From Vibrio fortis (lineage in GTDB: Bacteria; Pseudomonadota; Gammaproteobacteria; Enterobacterales; Vibrionaceae): DNA of 64,000 nt. Below, piece after piece: positions 35,147-44,760 of the stretch. The position numbers and the translations under genes are program-made. The stretch's first letter is position 1. Each line of letters starts with the position of its first letter. Below the pieces are notes generated by a model, which saw only the letters and a list, made by a program, of their open reading frames with translations, was not told the origin of the DNA and ran no database searches. Location: contig NZ_JFFR01000001.1 in NCBI RefSeq assembly GCF_000695685.1, positions 16,340 through 80,339 of the forward strand, written 5' to 3'.

Positions 35147-37003
35147 TTAGCCCTCAAGCTTCGACTTATCGCGCACTGCGCCTTTGTCGGCACTGGTTGC
35201 CATGCTTGCGTAAGCTTTAAGTGCGAATGACACTTCGCGTTGGCGATCAGCTGGTTTCCAGCCAAGCTCGTCCTGTTTCGCACGACGAGCAGCAAGCTCT
35301 TCTTCTGGAACGTCTAGCGAGATAGAACGGCTAGGGATATCGATAGTGATGATATCGCCATCTTGAACAAGGCCAATAGTACCGCCACTTGCTGCTTCTG
35401 GAGAGGCGTGACCAATAGATAGACCAGACGTACCACCAGAGAAACGGCCATCCGTTAGCAGTGCACAAGATTTGCCTAGGCCCATAGACTTAAGGTAAGT
35501 CGTTGGGTACAGCATCTCTTGCATACCAGGGCCACCTTTAGGACCTTCGTAACGGATTACAACCACTTCACCCGCTTTTACTTTGCCACCTAGGATACCT
35601 TCTACCGCTGTATCTTGGCTTTCGAATACGATCGCTGGACCTTGGAACTTAAGGTTCTCTTCATCCACACCTGCCGTCTTAACGATACAACCGTCAATCG
35701 CGATATTACCAGATAGAACGGCTAGGCCACCCTCTTGGCTAAATGCGTTCTCTTTAGAGCGGATACAACCATCGGTGCGGTCGTCATCTAGGCGGTCCCA
35801 GCGGCAATCTTGAGAGAAAGCTTGAGTGGTACGGATACCGGCAGGGCCTGCACGGAAGAACTTGAGAACGTCTTCGTTCTCAGTTTGCATGATGTCGTAT
35901 TCAGCAAGCTGTTGCTGCATTGTCATGCCAAGAACAGTGCTTGTTGAGCCATTGAGTAAGCCCGCGCGGTCTAGCTCACCCAGAATCGCCATGACACCAC
36001 CGGCGCGGTGTACGTCTTCCATGTGGTACTTCTGAGTAGATGGTGCCACTTTACATAGGTGAGGAACGCGACGTGACATCTCATCGATGTCATTCATATC
36101 AAAGTCGATCTCGCCTTCTTGCGCTGCTGCTAGCAGGTGAAGAACCGTGTTACTAGAACCACCCATTGCGATATCTAGCGCCATCGCGTTCTCAAAGGCT
36201 GCGCGGTTGGCGATGTTGCGCGGTAGTGCTGATTCATCGCCTTGGTCGTAGTAGCGCTTAGTCAATTCAACAACACGTTTACCGGCGTTGATAAATAGCT
36301 GCTCACGGTCAGCGTGGGTCGCTAGCATAGAGCCGTTACCTGGTTGAGATAGGCCTAGAGCTTCCGTTAGACAGTTCATTGAGTTTGCTGTGAACATGCC
36401 TGAACAAGAACCACAAGTTGGACAAGCTGAACGCTCAATCTGCTCGCTCTGTTCATCTGAAACTGTTGGATCGGCACCTTGGATCATCGCATCAACAAGG
36501 TCTAGCTTGATGATCTGATCAGAAAGCTTGGTTTTACCTGCTTCCATTGGGCCACCAGAAACAAAGATCACTGGGATGTTGAGACGCATTGCTGCCATCA
36601 TCATTCCCGGAGTGATTTTGTCACAGTTAGAGATACACACCATCGCATCGGCACAGTGTGCATTGACCATGTACTCTACAGAGTCAGCGATCAATTCACG
36701 TGAAGGCAGCGAGTAAAGCATGCCGCCGTGACCCATCGCGATACCATCATCAACTGCAATGGTATTGAATTCTTTAGCGATACCGCCCGCTTTTTCGATT
36801 TCACCTGCGACCAGCTGACCCATATCTTTAAGGTGAACGTGGCCTGGAACAAATTGAGTGAATGAGTTTACAACAGCGATGATTGGCTTACCGAAGTCAT
36901 CATCTTTTACACCCGTTGCACGCCAAAGGGCACGAGCACCCGCCATGTTGCGGCCGTGAGTTGTAGTTGCGCTGCGATATTTGATTTTTGGAGCCGAAGA
37001 CAT
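35147..37003 (-). CDS. ilvD: Dihydroxy-acid dehydratase
   Basis: IlvD removes water from dihydroxy acids to give the keto acids of valine and isoleucine. It needs an iron-sulfur cluster; candidate ligand cysteines are in [12 protein letters not shown] and in [18 protein letters not shown]. The 618 residues match the family, and [19 protein letters not shown] near the C-terminus is the second family signature. It lies 18 bp after ilvE. Confidence 0.98.
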   Translation of the reverse strand: MSSAPKIKYRSATTTHGRNMAGARALWRATGVKDDDFGKPIIAVVNSFTQFVPGHVHLKDMGQLVAGEIEKAGGIAKEFNTIAVDDGIAMGHGGMLYSLPSRELIADSVEYMVNAHCADAMVCISNCDKITPGMMMAAMRLNIPVIFVSGGPMEAGKTKLSDQIIKLDLVDAMIQGADPTVSDEQSEQIERSACPTCGSCSGMFTANSMNCLTEALGLSQPGNGSMLATHADREQLFINAGKRVVELTKRYYDQGDESALPRNIANRAAFENAMALDIAMGGSSNTVLHLLAAAQEGEIDFDMNDIDEMSRRVPHLCKVAPSTQKYHMEDVHRAGGVMAILGELDRAGLLNGSTSTVLGMTMQQQLAEYDIMQTENEDVLKFFRAGPAGIRTTQAFSQDCRWDRLDDDRTDGCIRSKENAFSQEGGLAVLSGNIAIDGCIVKTAGVDEENLKFQGPAIVFESQDTAVEGILGGKVKAGEVVVIRYEGPKGGPGMQEMLYPTTYLKSMGLGKSCALLTDGRFSGGTSGLSIGHASPEAASGGTIGLVQDGDIITIDIPSRSISLDVPEEELAARRAKQDELGWKPADRQREVSFALKAYASMATSADKGAVRDKSKLEG

Positions 37004-37021
37004 TTGCTACTTCCTTATAAA

Positions 37022-37972
37022 TTATTGAGCTGAAGGTGCTTGTTCTGGGTAAACGTAATCCAACCAGCCCCACTTATCTTCTGTGGTGCCGTTGAATAGG
37101 CCAAAGTAAAGGTCTTGCATTACTTTAGTGATTGGGCCGCGTTTACCACAACCGACTTCAATCTTATCAACTGTACGTACTGGCACGATTTCAGCGGCTG
37201 TACCTGTCATGAATATTTCATCTGCTAGGTAAAGTGCTTCACGTGCAATATTGGCTTCACGTACTTCATAGCCGCGATCGCGGGCTAGAGTCATGATGCT
37301 GTCGCGTGTAATACCAGGCAAGATTGCGCTGGTCGCTGGTGGCGTTGTGATCACGCCGTCTTTTACAACAAAGATGTTTTCACCGGCACCTTCTGACAGG
37401 TAACCATCGACACTCAGTGCGATACCTTCATCGTAGCCGTGACGACGAGCTTCACCACCAACCAGTAGTGATGACAGGTAGTTACCGCCAGCTTTTGCAG
37501 CGGTTGGGATGGTATTAGGTGCTGCGCGATTCCAGCTTGAAATCATCGCATCTACGCCGTTTTCTAGAGCTTCTTCGCCTAGGTACGAACCCCATGGGAA
37601 GGCGGCGATGATTAGGTCCATCTCAGTATTTTCTGGAGGACATACACCAAGGCCAACATTACCGACAAAGCCAAGAGGGCGGATGTAGGCAGACTCAAGC
37701 TTATTTTGACGCAGTGTTTCGCGTGTAGCTTCCATGATCTCCTCTTCCGTGTAAGGGATAGGGAAGCGGTAGATCTTGGCTGAGTCTTTTAGGCGCTTCG
37801 CGTGCTCTGGGTGGCGGAAAATGATTGGGCCATTTGGAGTGTTGTAGCAACGAACCCCTTCAAATACTGAAGTACCGTAGTGCATAGCGTGAGTTAAGAC
37901 GTGAACGTTCGCCTCAGCCCAAGGAATCATTTCACCATTAAACCAAATGTAGTCTGCTGTTTTTGCTGTCAT
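37022..37972 (-). CDS. ilvE: Branched-chain amino-acid aminotransferase
   Basis: A fold type IV PLP enzyme that carries out the last step to isoleucine, valine and leucine with glutamate as donor. The PLP lysine is in TAAKAGGNYLSS (about residue 162), and GYLSEGAGENIF and LPGITRDSI are family signatures. It has 316 residues, a few more than the 309 of E. coli, because of a longer C-terminal tail (EQAPSAQ). It starts 12 bp after ilvM. Confidence 0.97.
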   Translation of the reverse strand: MTAKTADYIWFNGEMIPWAEANVHVLTHAMHYGTSVFEGVRCYNTPNGPIIFRHPEHAKRLKDSAKIYRFPIPYTEEEIMEATRETLRQNKLESAYIRPLGFVGNVGLGVCPPENTEMDLIIAAFPWGSYLGEEALENGVDAMISSWNRAAPNTIPTAAKAGGNYLSSLLVGGEARRHGYDEGIALSVDGYLSEGAGENIFVVKDGVITTPPATSAILPGITRDSIMTLARDRGYEVREANIAREALYLADEIFMTGTAAEIVPVRTVDKIEVGCGKRGPITKVMQDLYFGLFNGTTEDKWGWLDYVYPEQAPSAQ

Positions 37973-37984
37973 GTTTGCGCTTCC

Positions 37985-38269
37985 TTATGCACCAATCTTT
38001 TGTTGTAAGTTATTGTTTGGTAGTTCGTTACGGCTAATGGAAATCACATCGACAGTGCGTACATCCCATAGCTTTTCAATCTGATTAACCAAGAAAGAGA
38101 TAGGGCGGTCGCTATCAACGATGATCTCAACGCTCGCGATTTTGCTCTCGTGGTTCTGCGTACCGGCAACCTGCTTAACGATGAAGCCACGGTGACGAAT
38201 AACACGAAGAACACGCTCTAACAGCACCGGCTTATCGTCAGCTTTGATGTCTAGTAAATATCTTTCCAT
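37985..38269 (-). CDS. ilvM: Acetolactate synthase II small subunit
   Basis: The ACT-domain regulatory subunit of acetolactate synthase isozyme II. The 94-residue frame starts MERYLLDIKADDKPVLLERVL, with the ACT fold across most of its length. The ATG at 38269 is one base past the ilvG stop, so the two subunits are coupled; an in-frame start at 38317 lies inside ilvG and is unlikely. Isozyme II of E. coli is resistant to valine. Confidence 0.94.
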   Translation of the reverse strand: MERYLLDIKADDKPVLLERVLRVIRHRGFIVKQVAGTQNHESKIASVEIIVDSDRPISFLVNQIEKLWDVRTVDVISISRNELPNNNLQQKIGA

Positions 38270-38270
38270 G

Positions 38271-39917
38271 TTAAGTGTTCTCCAACATATCACTGTTTGA
38301 TGCACCAGGTGGTACAAGTGGCCATACGTTCTCTTCTTCGTCGATCAATACATGCAGAAGGTAAGCCGTTTTGCTCTCGAGCATCTCTTTGATGGCTGGC
38401 TCAACTTCTTCCTTCTTGGTGATGGTTTTGCCCGGAATATCGAAGGCTTTCGCGAGCATTACGAAATCAGGGTTGTCATCTAGGATAGTTTCACTGTGGC
38501 GACCATCGAAGAACAGCGATTGCCATTGACGAACCATACCAAGGCGCGAGTTGTTAAGTAGCACCATCTTCACCGGGATCTGGCGACGTTTAAGTGTCCC
38601 AAGCTCTTGAACATTCATCATGAATGAACCATCACCTGAGATAAGGATTGATTGATCATCAGGGCGAGCAACGGCTGCTCCCATCGCTGCCGGCAAACCA
38701 AAGCCCATGGTGCCTAAGCCAGCTGAGGTGATGAAGTTCTGCGGCTGACGAGGTTGAATGTGCTGTGCAGCCCACATCTGGTGTTGACCAACGTCGGTCG
38801 AGACAATTGAGCTATCCGGCATCATGTCAGAAAGTTGCTTAAGCAGCAGTGGTGCGAAGATTGGGTCACCAGGGTGGTCATAGCGCCACTTAAATGTGCT
38901 GCGTAAACTCTCAGAGTGATGAACCCAAGGGCTGATGTCTTGAGTCAGCTCTAACTGAGGAAGAATGGTGTTGATGTCACCACGTAGTGGAGCGTGAGCA
39001 TGACGAAGCTTGTGGATCTCCGCCGCATCGATATCGATGTGAATGACTTTTGCGTGTGGCGCAAAGGTATCCAGTTTGCCTGTTACTCGGTCATCAAAGC
39101 GCGCGCCGACTACGATCAGTAGGTCGGATTCTTGAACGACTAAGTTAGCCGCTTTGGTGCCGTGCATGCCGAGCATGCCTAAATAGTGTGGGTCATCACG
39201 CTCGATAGTACCCAGGCCTTTTAATGTGCTAACCGCTGGCATTGGATTGAGACGTAGGAACTCACGAACAGAATCGGTTGCCTTTGCCAGTTGAACACCA
39301 CCACCAACATAAAGAACAGGGCGGGTAGCTTGAGAAAGGACTTGTTGTGCTGTCTCGATCGCTTCTTGTGGTGCCACAGGTATTGCTGGTGGCGTGAAAG
39401 AAGGAAGAACTTCTACTGGAGCTTCTGCAAGTTGCACATCTTTGGCGATATCAACGATAACGGGACCTGGACGACCGGTTTTAGCCACTTCAAAGGCCTC
39501 TGCTAAGGTTGGAGCAAGGTCTTCAATGTCGGTAACAAGGTAGCTGTGCTTGGTACAAGAGAGAGACATACCGATCACATCCATTTCTTGGAAGGCATCA
39601 GTACCAATGTGGGAGCTAGCGACTTGGCCAGTAATGGCGACGAGGGGGATTGAGTCCATAAATGCATCGGCAAGGCCGGTGACTAGGTTAGTGGCGCCAG
39701 GACCAGAGGTCGCCATACATACTGCAACATCCTGAGTGGCTCTCGCCATCCCTATGGCGGCCATTGCAGCACCTTGCTCGTGACGACATAGGATGTGCTC
39801 CACACCACCGTCGTACAATGCATCGTAGATTGGCATTATGGCACCACCTGGATAACCAAATACGGTGTCTATACCCTGCTGCTTCAAAGCGGATACGACT
39901 AATTCTGCACCTTTCAT
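38271..39917 (-). CDS. ilvG: Acetolactate synthase II large subunit
   Basis: The catalytic subunit, which joins pyruvate with pyruvate or 2-ketobutyrate using thiamine diphosphate, FAD and magnesium. The catalytic glutamate is in [11 protein letters not shown] (about residue 47), and the TPP motif begins [12 protein letters not shown] and ends in VKMVLLNN. The 548 residues are complete, without the frameshift that inactivates ilvG in E. coli K-12. It is the first enzyme gene of the operon, after leader and attenuator, with a GGGGAT ribosome site. Confidence 0.98.
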   Translation of the reverse strand: MKGAELVVSALKQQGIDTVFGYPGGAIMPIYDALYDGGVEHILCRHEQGAAMAAIGMARATQDVAVCMATSGPGATNLVTGLADAFMDSIPLVAITGQVASSHIGTDAFQEMDVIGMSLSCTKHSYLVTDIEDLAPTLAEAFEVAKTGRPGPVIVDIAKDVQLAEAPVEVLPSFTPPAIPVAPQEAIETAQQVLSQATRPVLYVGGGVQLAKATDSVREFLRLNPMPAVSTLKGLGTIERDDPHYLGMLGMHGTKAANLVVQESDLLIVVGARFDDRVTGKLDTFAPHAKVIHIDIDAAEIHKLRHAHAPLRGDINTILPQLELTQDISPWVHHSESLRSTFKWRYDHPGDPIFAPLLLKQLSDMMPDSSIVSTDVGQHQMWAAQHIQPRQPQNFITSAGLGTMGFGLPAAMGAAVARPDDQSILISGDGSFMMNVQELGTLKRRQIPVKMVLLNNSRLGMVRQWQSLFFDGRHSETILDDNPDFVMLAKAFDIPGKTITKKEEVEPAIKEMLESKTAYLLHVLIDEEENVWPLVPPGASNSDMLENT

Positions 39918-40051
39918 CGTAAATCCCCCTGGTTACCGGTATTTTGGTAACTATTTTTTTTGTTGCTGCACATCGTGTGCTCCCATTCTTCCTGTCTATC
40001 GGCGTAGCCGAAAATGCTTCAAAGTATAAAAATCGAATCTATAAATTAGAA

Positions 40052-40083
40052 AAAACCCCCGGACTTGTCAGTGCGGGGGTTTT
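40052..40083 (-). terminator. Attenuator of the ilvGMEDA operon
   Basis: A GC-rich 10-bp stem (AAAACCCCCG with CGGGGGTTTT) closes a 12-nt loop and is followed on the minus strand by six T. It stands between the leader peptide gene and ilvG, in the place of the classic ilv attenuator. Confidence 0.9.
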
Positions 40084-40095
40084 AAAAATTTGTGG

Positions 40096-40185
40096 CTATT
40101 TTTTATCCACACGCCCCCGCGTCGTCATAATAATGACCACGATAATCAGGTTAATCAGTGCGTATAGGCGTGTGTTTAGTGTCAT
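40096..40185 (-). CDS. ilvL: ilv operon leader peptide
   Basis: A 29-codon minus-strand frame runs from ATG at 40185 to TAG at 40096-40098. The middle of the peptide is ALINLIIVVIIM: ten of these twelve residues are Ala, Leu, Ile, Val or Met, and eight are Leu, Ile or Val, the three amino acids made by the operon. Ribosome stalling there for lack of charged tRNA would change the folding of the following RNA and prevent the attenuator, as established for E. coli ilvL. The start has only a weak GGA ribosome site. The stop lies 13 bp before the attenuator stem. Confidence 0.9.
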   Translation of the reverse strand: MTLNTRLYALINLIIVVIIMTTRGRVDKK

Positions 40186-40237
40186 AAAATCCGAGCTTTC
40201 TCGTCGATTGTCGTATGTAAAACCATCTATCTCTAGT

Positions 40238-40265
40238 GTTATCACAGAAAACTGTTTCATGACAA
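40238..40265 (-). promoter_or_regulatory. Promoter of the ilvLGMEDA operon
   Basis: On the minus strand TTGTCA (40260-40265) and GATAAC (40238-40243) have a 16-bp spacer, with a TGT just before the -10. Start of transcription would be near 40231, about 46 nt before the leader peptide. Confidence 0.6.
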
Positions 40266-40388
40266 GCAAAATGTCATTCTTTTTTCACATTAAAAACTAA
40301 TTCCACCAAGCTATATAACAACCTTATGGCTTTGGTGAGCAACGAATACCCAGGCTGAATACTTTTAAATCAATAACAAAGGAAAGCT

Positions 40389-41912
40389 ATGGGACTCGCA
40401 ATTATTCATAGTCGCGCCAGCGTTGGTGTCGAAGCACCTGCAGTTACTGTTGAGGTGCATATCAGCAATGGGATGCCAGGGTTCTCTTTGGTCGGATTAC
40501 CAGAGACAACGGTCAAAGAGTCTAAAGATCGCGTGCGCAGTGCAATCATCAATTCACGATTTGAATTTCCAGCCAAGCGAATCACAGTTAACCTGGCTCC
40601 TGCCGATCTTCCGAAAGAGGGAGGACGCTTCGATCTGCCGATCGCTCTGGGCATTTTGGTCGCCTCTGAGCAGTTGCCTGAAAGTAAAGTCTTGAGTCAC
40701 GAGTTCATTGGTGAGCTCGCTCTGTCTGGTGAATTGCGTACAGTCAAAGGCGTATTACCCGCAACCTTGGCGTGTGATAAGGCGAATCGCGCTCTGGTGG
40801 TCCCGCATGATAACGGTGAGCAAGCGGCTTTGGTTGGACAAGGGGAGCATAAGTCTGCTCAGACATTATTGGAGGTGTGCGGCTACCTTTGTGGTCAAAG
40901 TGCACTGAACTTAAACGATGTCTCCGAGCCTCGATCTCAAGAGCTCGTGACGCGAGACCTGCAAGATATTATTGGTCAGCAACAAGGCAAACGAGCATTA
41001 GAGATCGCGGCGGCTGGCAATCATAACTTACTGTTTTTAGGTCCACCCGGCACGGGAAAAACCATGCTTGCCTCACGCCTTTGTGATTTACTGCCTGAGA
41101 TGAGTGATGACGAAGCAATGGAAACGGCTTCCGTCGCGTCACTCACCCAGCAAGAGATCAATCAATACAACTGGAAGCAGCGTCCATTTCGTTCCCCGCA
41201 TCATTCAAGCTCGATGGCGGCACTGGTGGGTGGAGGCTCTGTGCCAAGGCCTGGAGAAATATCATTGGCGCACAATGGATTATTGTTTCTTGATGAAATG
41301 CCCGAGTTTGAAAGGAAAGTGCTCGATTCATTGCGAGAGCCGTTGGAGTCTGGAGAGATCATCATCTCACGGGCTGCGGGCAAAACCCGTTTTCCTGCTC
41401 GGTTCCAATTGGTAGGTGCGCTAAACCCAAGCCCAACGGGCTACTATGAGGGCAATCAAGCGCGTGCGAATCCACAGATTATTTTGCGTTATTTGAATAG
41501 GCTGTCTGGACCGCTGTTAGATCGCTTCGATATGTCATTGGAGATCCCGTTACTTCCCAAAGGTATGCTCGCTGAGGGGGGCGATCGGGGTGAGGGGACA
41601 CAGGTCGTTAAGCAGCGTGTGGTGGATGCAAGGTCGACCATGGTCGAGAGAGGGGGAAAGCCTAATGCACTGCTGACCAGCCGTGAAATTGAAAAGCACT
41701 GCCCGCTCGATAAGCAAGATGCTCAATTCTTAGAGACGGCTTTGCATCGGCTTGGGTTATCAATTCGTGCTTATCATCGCATCATCAAGGTTGCGCGCAC
41801 TATTGCAGACCTTGAGGGGAGCGAACAGATTCACAAGAAGCATCTTTCGGAGGCGTTGGGGTATCGAGCTATGGATAGGTTGTTGAAGCAGTTGACGGCA
41901 CAAGCGGTATAG
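40389..41912 (+). CDS. comM: ComM/YifB branch-migration helicase (magnesium chelatase-like AAA+)
   Basis: ComM is a hexameric AAA+ helicase that promotes branch migration while transformed DNA is integrated; it is known from Haemophilus and Vibrio natural transformation. An N-terminal Lon-like domain (about 1-180, GLAIIHSRASVGVEAP, PGFSLVGLPE) precedes the AAA+ core with Walker A GPPGTGKT (about 218-225) and Walker B LLFLDEMPEF. The C-terminal part ends at 507 residues. The segment after NPSPTGYYEG lacks the cysteines (NPCPCG...) that many YifB proteins have. It is divergent from the ilv operon, as yifB is in E. coli. Confidence 0.95.
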   Translation: MGLAIIHSRASVGVEAPAVTVEVHISNGMPGFSLVGLPETTVKESKDRVRSAIINSRFEFPAKRITVNLAPADLPKEGGRFDLPIALGILVASEQLPESKVLSHEFIGELALSGELRTVKGVLPATLACDKANRALVVPHDNGEQAALVGQGEHKSAQTLLEVCGYLCGQSALNLNDVSEPRSQELVTRDLQDIIGQQQGKRALEIAAAGNHNLLFLGPPGTGKTMLASRLCDLLPEMSDDEAMETASVASLTQQEINQYNWKQRPFRSPHHSSSMAALVGGGSVPRPGEISLAHNGLLFLDEMPEFERKVLDSLREPLESGEIIISRAAGKTRFPARFQLVGALNPSPTGYYEGNQARANPQIILRYLNRLSGPLLDRFDMSLEIPLLPKGMLAEGGDRGEGTQVVKQRVVDARSTMVERGGKPNALLTSREIEKHCPLDKQDAQFLETALHRLGLSIRAYHRIIKVARTIADLEGSEQIHKKHLSEALGYRAMDRLLKQLTAQAV

Positions 41913-41933
41913 CCAACAAAGCGGCTATACCGA
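41906..41933. terminator. Hairpin at the end of comM
   Basis: The perfect 10-bp inverted repeat CGGTATAGCC/GGCTATACCG with an 8-nt loop spans the comM stop between converging genes. There is no T tract on either side, so termination is uncertain; it may protect 3' ends. Confidence 0.5.
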
Positions 41934-41943
41934 TGTGCTTGGA

Positions 41944-42900
41944 TTAGAACTTATAGTTCATACCAACAGAAACGATGTATTGAGATTCATCGTAGAAGGT
42001 GATGTTGGAATCGCTAGTGCCGTAGCCTGCCAATGAAATGAATGACCAGTTATCCCAGTTCATGAATTTCTCATATTCATAAGCGGCAAACAGGTTGATG
42101 TTGTCATCACTGCGCACTGTATTGTTGAATAATGAGTTACCAGCATCGTAATCTCGTTGGCTATAACCTGCGGTTAGTGCGTATTGGTGACGACCCGCGG
42201 ATCCAAACAGGCTGACCTCAGCACCGATTTGGTCATAAGACTCGGCACTGCCATCGGCATCACGGGATTGATAGATGATCGATGGTATCAGCATCATGCT
42301 GCGGCTGAGAGGTTGTCGATATTGGCCTTTCAAGTAGAAAGTATCCGCATCACGCTTTAGCTCGTCAGGCACATTATCTTGTTCAACATCTTTGGTGGCG
42401 TAGGCCATGTCCAATGAGAATGGCGAACCTGCGATACTGCTCAGTTTCAAACGAAAGGCGTTCCCCTTCTCGTCAGTTTTTGAACGAGGACCTGTTGTGT
42501 CATACGGGTCAGCCCAAGTCTCGCCGGACATAATGGTTGGTAGGATTGAAGCATCAATCACCATTCCTGATTGCAGCTGATACTTGTAGCCGACTTCAAG
42601 TACTACAGTACCTGTTGCGATATCGTCACGAGCGGTACCCGTATAAACCTGGTGATTTAAGCGCTCACCAAAGGTGTAAGCTATGCTGCCCAGTGGAGCG
42701 ACTAAGAAAGAGCTTTCTGAAGACGCTTTTTGGTCAGTCGACGTGATGGTGCTATCGCCGTCGGTATTGAAGTTTGAAGTAGACGAGGTTACCCCAGCAT
42801 TCAGGGAGATTTCACCGCTGATGCCGTGCTCATCGGCAAGCTTGGCAAAGGCAGGGGTAGCTGCAATGCTCAAAGCTAAAAACGTGATTTTTAATTTCAT
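41944..42900 (-). CDS. Outer-membrane beta-barrel protein, DUF2860-like
   Basis: A 318-residue secreted protein. A signal peptide (MKLKITFLALSIAATPAFA) is followed by a chain rich in alternating polar and hydrophobic strands, for example YALTAGYSQRDYD and NLFAAYEYEKF, and it ends in Phe (VSVGMNYKF), the usual C-terminal signal for barrel assembly by BamA. It resembles the DUF2860 family of Vibrio outer-membrane proteins of unknown function; I recognise the type but could not confirm the family. It stands alone, converging on comM. What passes through or binds to it is unknown. Confidence 0.75.
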   Translation of the reverse strand: MKLKITFLALSIAATPAFAKLADEHGISGEISLNAGVTSSTSNFNTDGDSTITSTDQKASSESSFLVAPLGSIAYTFGERLNHQVYTGTARDDIATGTVVLEVGYKYQLQSGMVIDASILPTIMSGETWADPYDTTGPRSKTDEKGNAFRLKLSSIAGSPFSLDMAYATKDVEQDNVPDELKRDADTFYLKGQYRQPLSRSMMLIPSIIYQSRDADGSAESYDQIGAEVSLFGSAGRHQYALTAGYSQRDYDAGNSLFNNTVRSDDNINLFAAYEYEKFMNWDNWSFISLAGYGTSDSNITFYDESQYIVSVGMNYKF

Positions 42901-43014
42901 TCGCGGGGCTCCTTGCCCAACCTGTTAGTGATTAGTGAAAAACTATAGATAGTCCAAATACTAAAAGGTTCCTGATTAATTTTTTATCAATGATGCTTTT
43001 TGAGCATAGCAAAG

Positions 43015-43041
43015 AAAAAGGAAGCCGAAGCTCCCTTTTTT
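43015..43041 (-). terminator. Terminator of dsbA
   Basis: The stem AAAAAGGAAGC with GCTCCCTTTTT (one A-C mismatch) has a CGAA loop and lies 8 bp past the dsbA stop. Confidence 0.78.
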
Positions 43042-43048
43042 CAATGAG

Positions 43049-43648
43049 TTATTTCTTCAATAAGAAATTAACCAGTGCAAAATATTCATCAAGAGAGTTG
43101 ATACCTTGCGCATCGACTAGGTAACGGTTATTAACCACAACCGCTGGAACGCCTGAAAGACCGCTGTCTTTGAATGCTTTATCGAAGCGACGCACCATAG
43201 AGTCAACCGCGAAGCCTTTGTATGCAGCATCGAACTTCTTCGCATCAACACCTTCGTCTAGGAAGATTTGACGTAGCTCTTCTTCGTCGCGAGGCGCTTT
43301 GTTCATGTTGTGAATGCGGTTAAACATTACAGGCACCATCTTATCTTCTACTTTTAGCGCGATCATGGTCGCGTACGCCTTGCTCATTGGCTTACCCATC
43401 GCACCGCCCATGAAAGATACATGGTTTTTCTGAAGCTTAACGCCCTCAGGAAGCTGTTTTTTTAGCTGCTGAATGATTGGTTCAAAGCTATTACAGTGTG
43501 GGCAGTAGAATGAGAAAAACTCAGTAACAACTGGCTTTTTAGAAGGCTCTAGGTCTAGAACCTTGTAGTGCTCACCTTCGTTAAATTGCGCTGCATGAGC
43601 CGATAAGCTCAGCATAACCAATGAGAAAAATGCGAATAGCTTTTTCAT
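43049..43648 (-). CDS. dsbA: Periplasmic thiol:disulfide oxidase DsbA
   Basis: DsbA puts disulfide bonds into proteins as they enter the periplasm and is reoxidised by DsbB; in V. cholerae the homologue TcpG is needed for pilus and toxin folding. The signal peptide is [19 protein letters not shown]. The active site is CPHC (49-52) in [13 protein letters not shown], and the cis-proline is in SGVPAVVVN. The 199 residues are close to E. coli (208). It follows srkA by 50 bp, the E. coli order, and the two probably share a transcript. Confidence 0.97.
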   Translation of the reverse strand: MKKLFAFFSLVMLSLSAHAAQFNEGEHYKVLDLEPSKKPVVTEFFSFYCPHCNSFEPIIQQLKKQLPEGVKLQKNHVSFMGGAMGKPMSKAYATMIALKVEDKMVPVMFNRIHNMNKAPRDEEELRQIFLDEGVDAKKFDAAYKGFAVDSMVRRFDKAFKDSGLSGVPAVVVNNRYLVDAQGINSLDEYFALVNFLLKK

Positions 43649-43698
43649 TTATTCAATCTCCATTATGTTTGAATTTTTTGTTTGCTATCAGTGTTGCC

Positions 43699-44685
43699 TT
43701 ACCACTGAGGCATTAACGAAAGTGGTGGCTCCTGTAGGGTAGCAATCTGCTCCTTACAAGCAAGTACTTGTTGCTCCCAGTATTTCGGGTCATTAAACCA
43801 TGGAAATGCAATTGGGAAAGCAGGGTCTTGCCATCGCTTTGCTAACCATGCCATGTAATGCACCATACGTAGACCGCGCAGTGGCTCAATTAGTTTCAAT
43901 TCTGCGCTGTTAAAGTCACAGAACTCTTGATAAGCCTCCAATAAAATATCGAGCTGCATCAGTTTATCTTGGCGTTCGCCGTTGAGTAGCATCCACAGAT
44001 CTTGGATGGCAGGGCCATTGCGCGCATCATCAAGGTCGACAAACATCGGCCCGTCACGCCACAAAATGTTGCCTGGGTGGCAATCGCCATGCAGGCGAAT
44101 AATTTTACTTGAGTCAGACCACTGCTCTTCTAGTGCTTTGATCAACATATTAAGATCATTGAAGAATGCTGATTCGATATGTGCAGGGATAAAGCGTGAA
44201 TTCTCAAGGATTTTGCGTGGTTGATGTAGGTACTCGTCGAGACTAATAGTCGGACGGTGTTGAAATAGCTTTTCCGAGCTTGCTTTATGAATGCGCCCGA
44301 GAAAACGACCGACACCTTCTAGTTGATCAAGATTATCCACTTCGTACTGACGTCCTCCAACACTATCAAATAGCGCAAAGAGGTAGCCTTGATACTCATG
44401 CAGGGTTTGACCGTTGATCTTGATCGGTGGTGCAACCGGGATCTCTTGCTCAATCAAGTCGAGTGCGAAATCATGCTCTTCTTGGAGTTGCTCTTTAGTC
44501 CAGCGTTGTGGGCGATAGAACTTCACAACGTAGCGCTTGCGGTCTTCATCACTAAATTGATAGACGCGGTTCTCGTAGCTGTTTAGCGCCAATAGGCCTG
44601 ACTCGGCACGAACGCCAATGCTTTCTAGGGCGTACCACATGAAATCCGGTGTCAGGTTGTCAAAGTTAAAAGCTTGTTCGGTCAT
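43699..44685 (-). CDS. srkA: Stress-response kinase A (YihE/RdoA)
   Basis: A cytosolic Ser/Thr kinase of the aminoglycoside-phosphotransferase fold that limits MazEF-linked death under stress in E. coli and is co-transcribed with dsbA. The catalytic loop is LHGDCHPGNILW with the Asp, and the magnesium site is FVDLDDARNGP. The 328 residues equal E. coli SrkA, and the start matches (AFNF versus AFTF). There is no Shine-Dalgarno sequence: the 15 bases before the ATG are almost all T from the preceding terminator, so initiation is unusual. Confidence 0.95.
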   Translation of the reverse strand: MTEQAFNFDNLTPDFMWYALESIGVRAESGLLALNSYENRVYQFSDEDRKRYVVKFYRPQRWTKEQLQEEHDFALDLIEQEIPVAPPIKINGQTLHEYQGYLFALFDSVGGRQYEVDNLDQLEGVGRFLGRIHKASSEKLFQHRPTISLDEYLHQPRKILENSRFIPAHIESAFFNDLNMLIKALEEQWSDSSKIIRLHGDCHPGNILWRDGPMFVDLDDARNGPAIQDLWMLLNGERQDKLMQLDILLEAYQEFCDFNSAELKLIEPLRGLRMVHYMAWLAKRWQDPAFPIAFPWFNDPKYWEQQVLACKEQIATLQEPPLSLMPQW

Positions 44686-44691
44686 AAAAAT

Positions 44692-44718
44692 AAAAAAGGC
44701 TCATTACTGAGCCTTTTT
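44692..44718 (-). terminator. Terminator of ccoG, abutting the srkA start
   Basis: The stem AAAAAGGCTCA with TGAGCCTTTTT has a short loop and a minus-strand T run that ends 7 bp before the srkA ATG. It belongs to ccoG, which stops at 44761. Confidence 0.85.
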
Positions 44719-44760
44719 CCATTGATTGGGTTGAAATACCGAGCGGTAATCCACTAGATA

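Noticed and set aside
37235..37250. Second parS-like 16-mer TGCTTCACGTGCAATA inside ilvE
   Set aside because: Three mismatches, one in each important half-site position, and it lies in normal coding sequence; chance similarity is likely.
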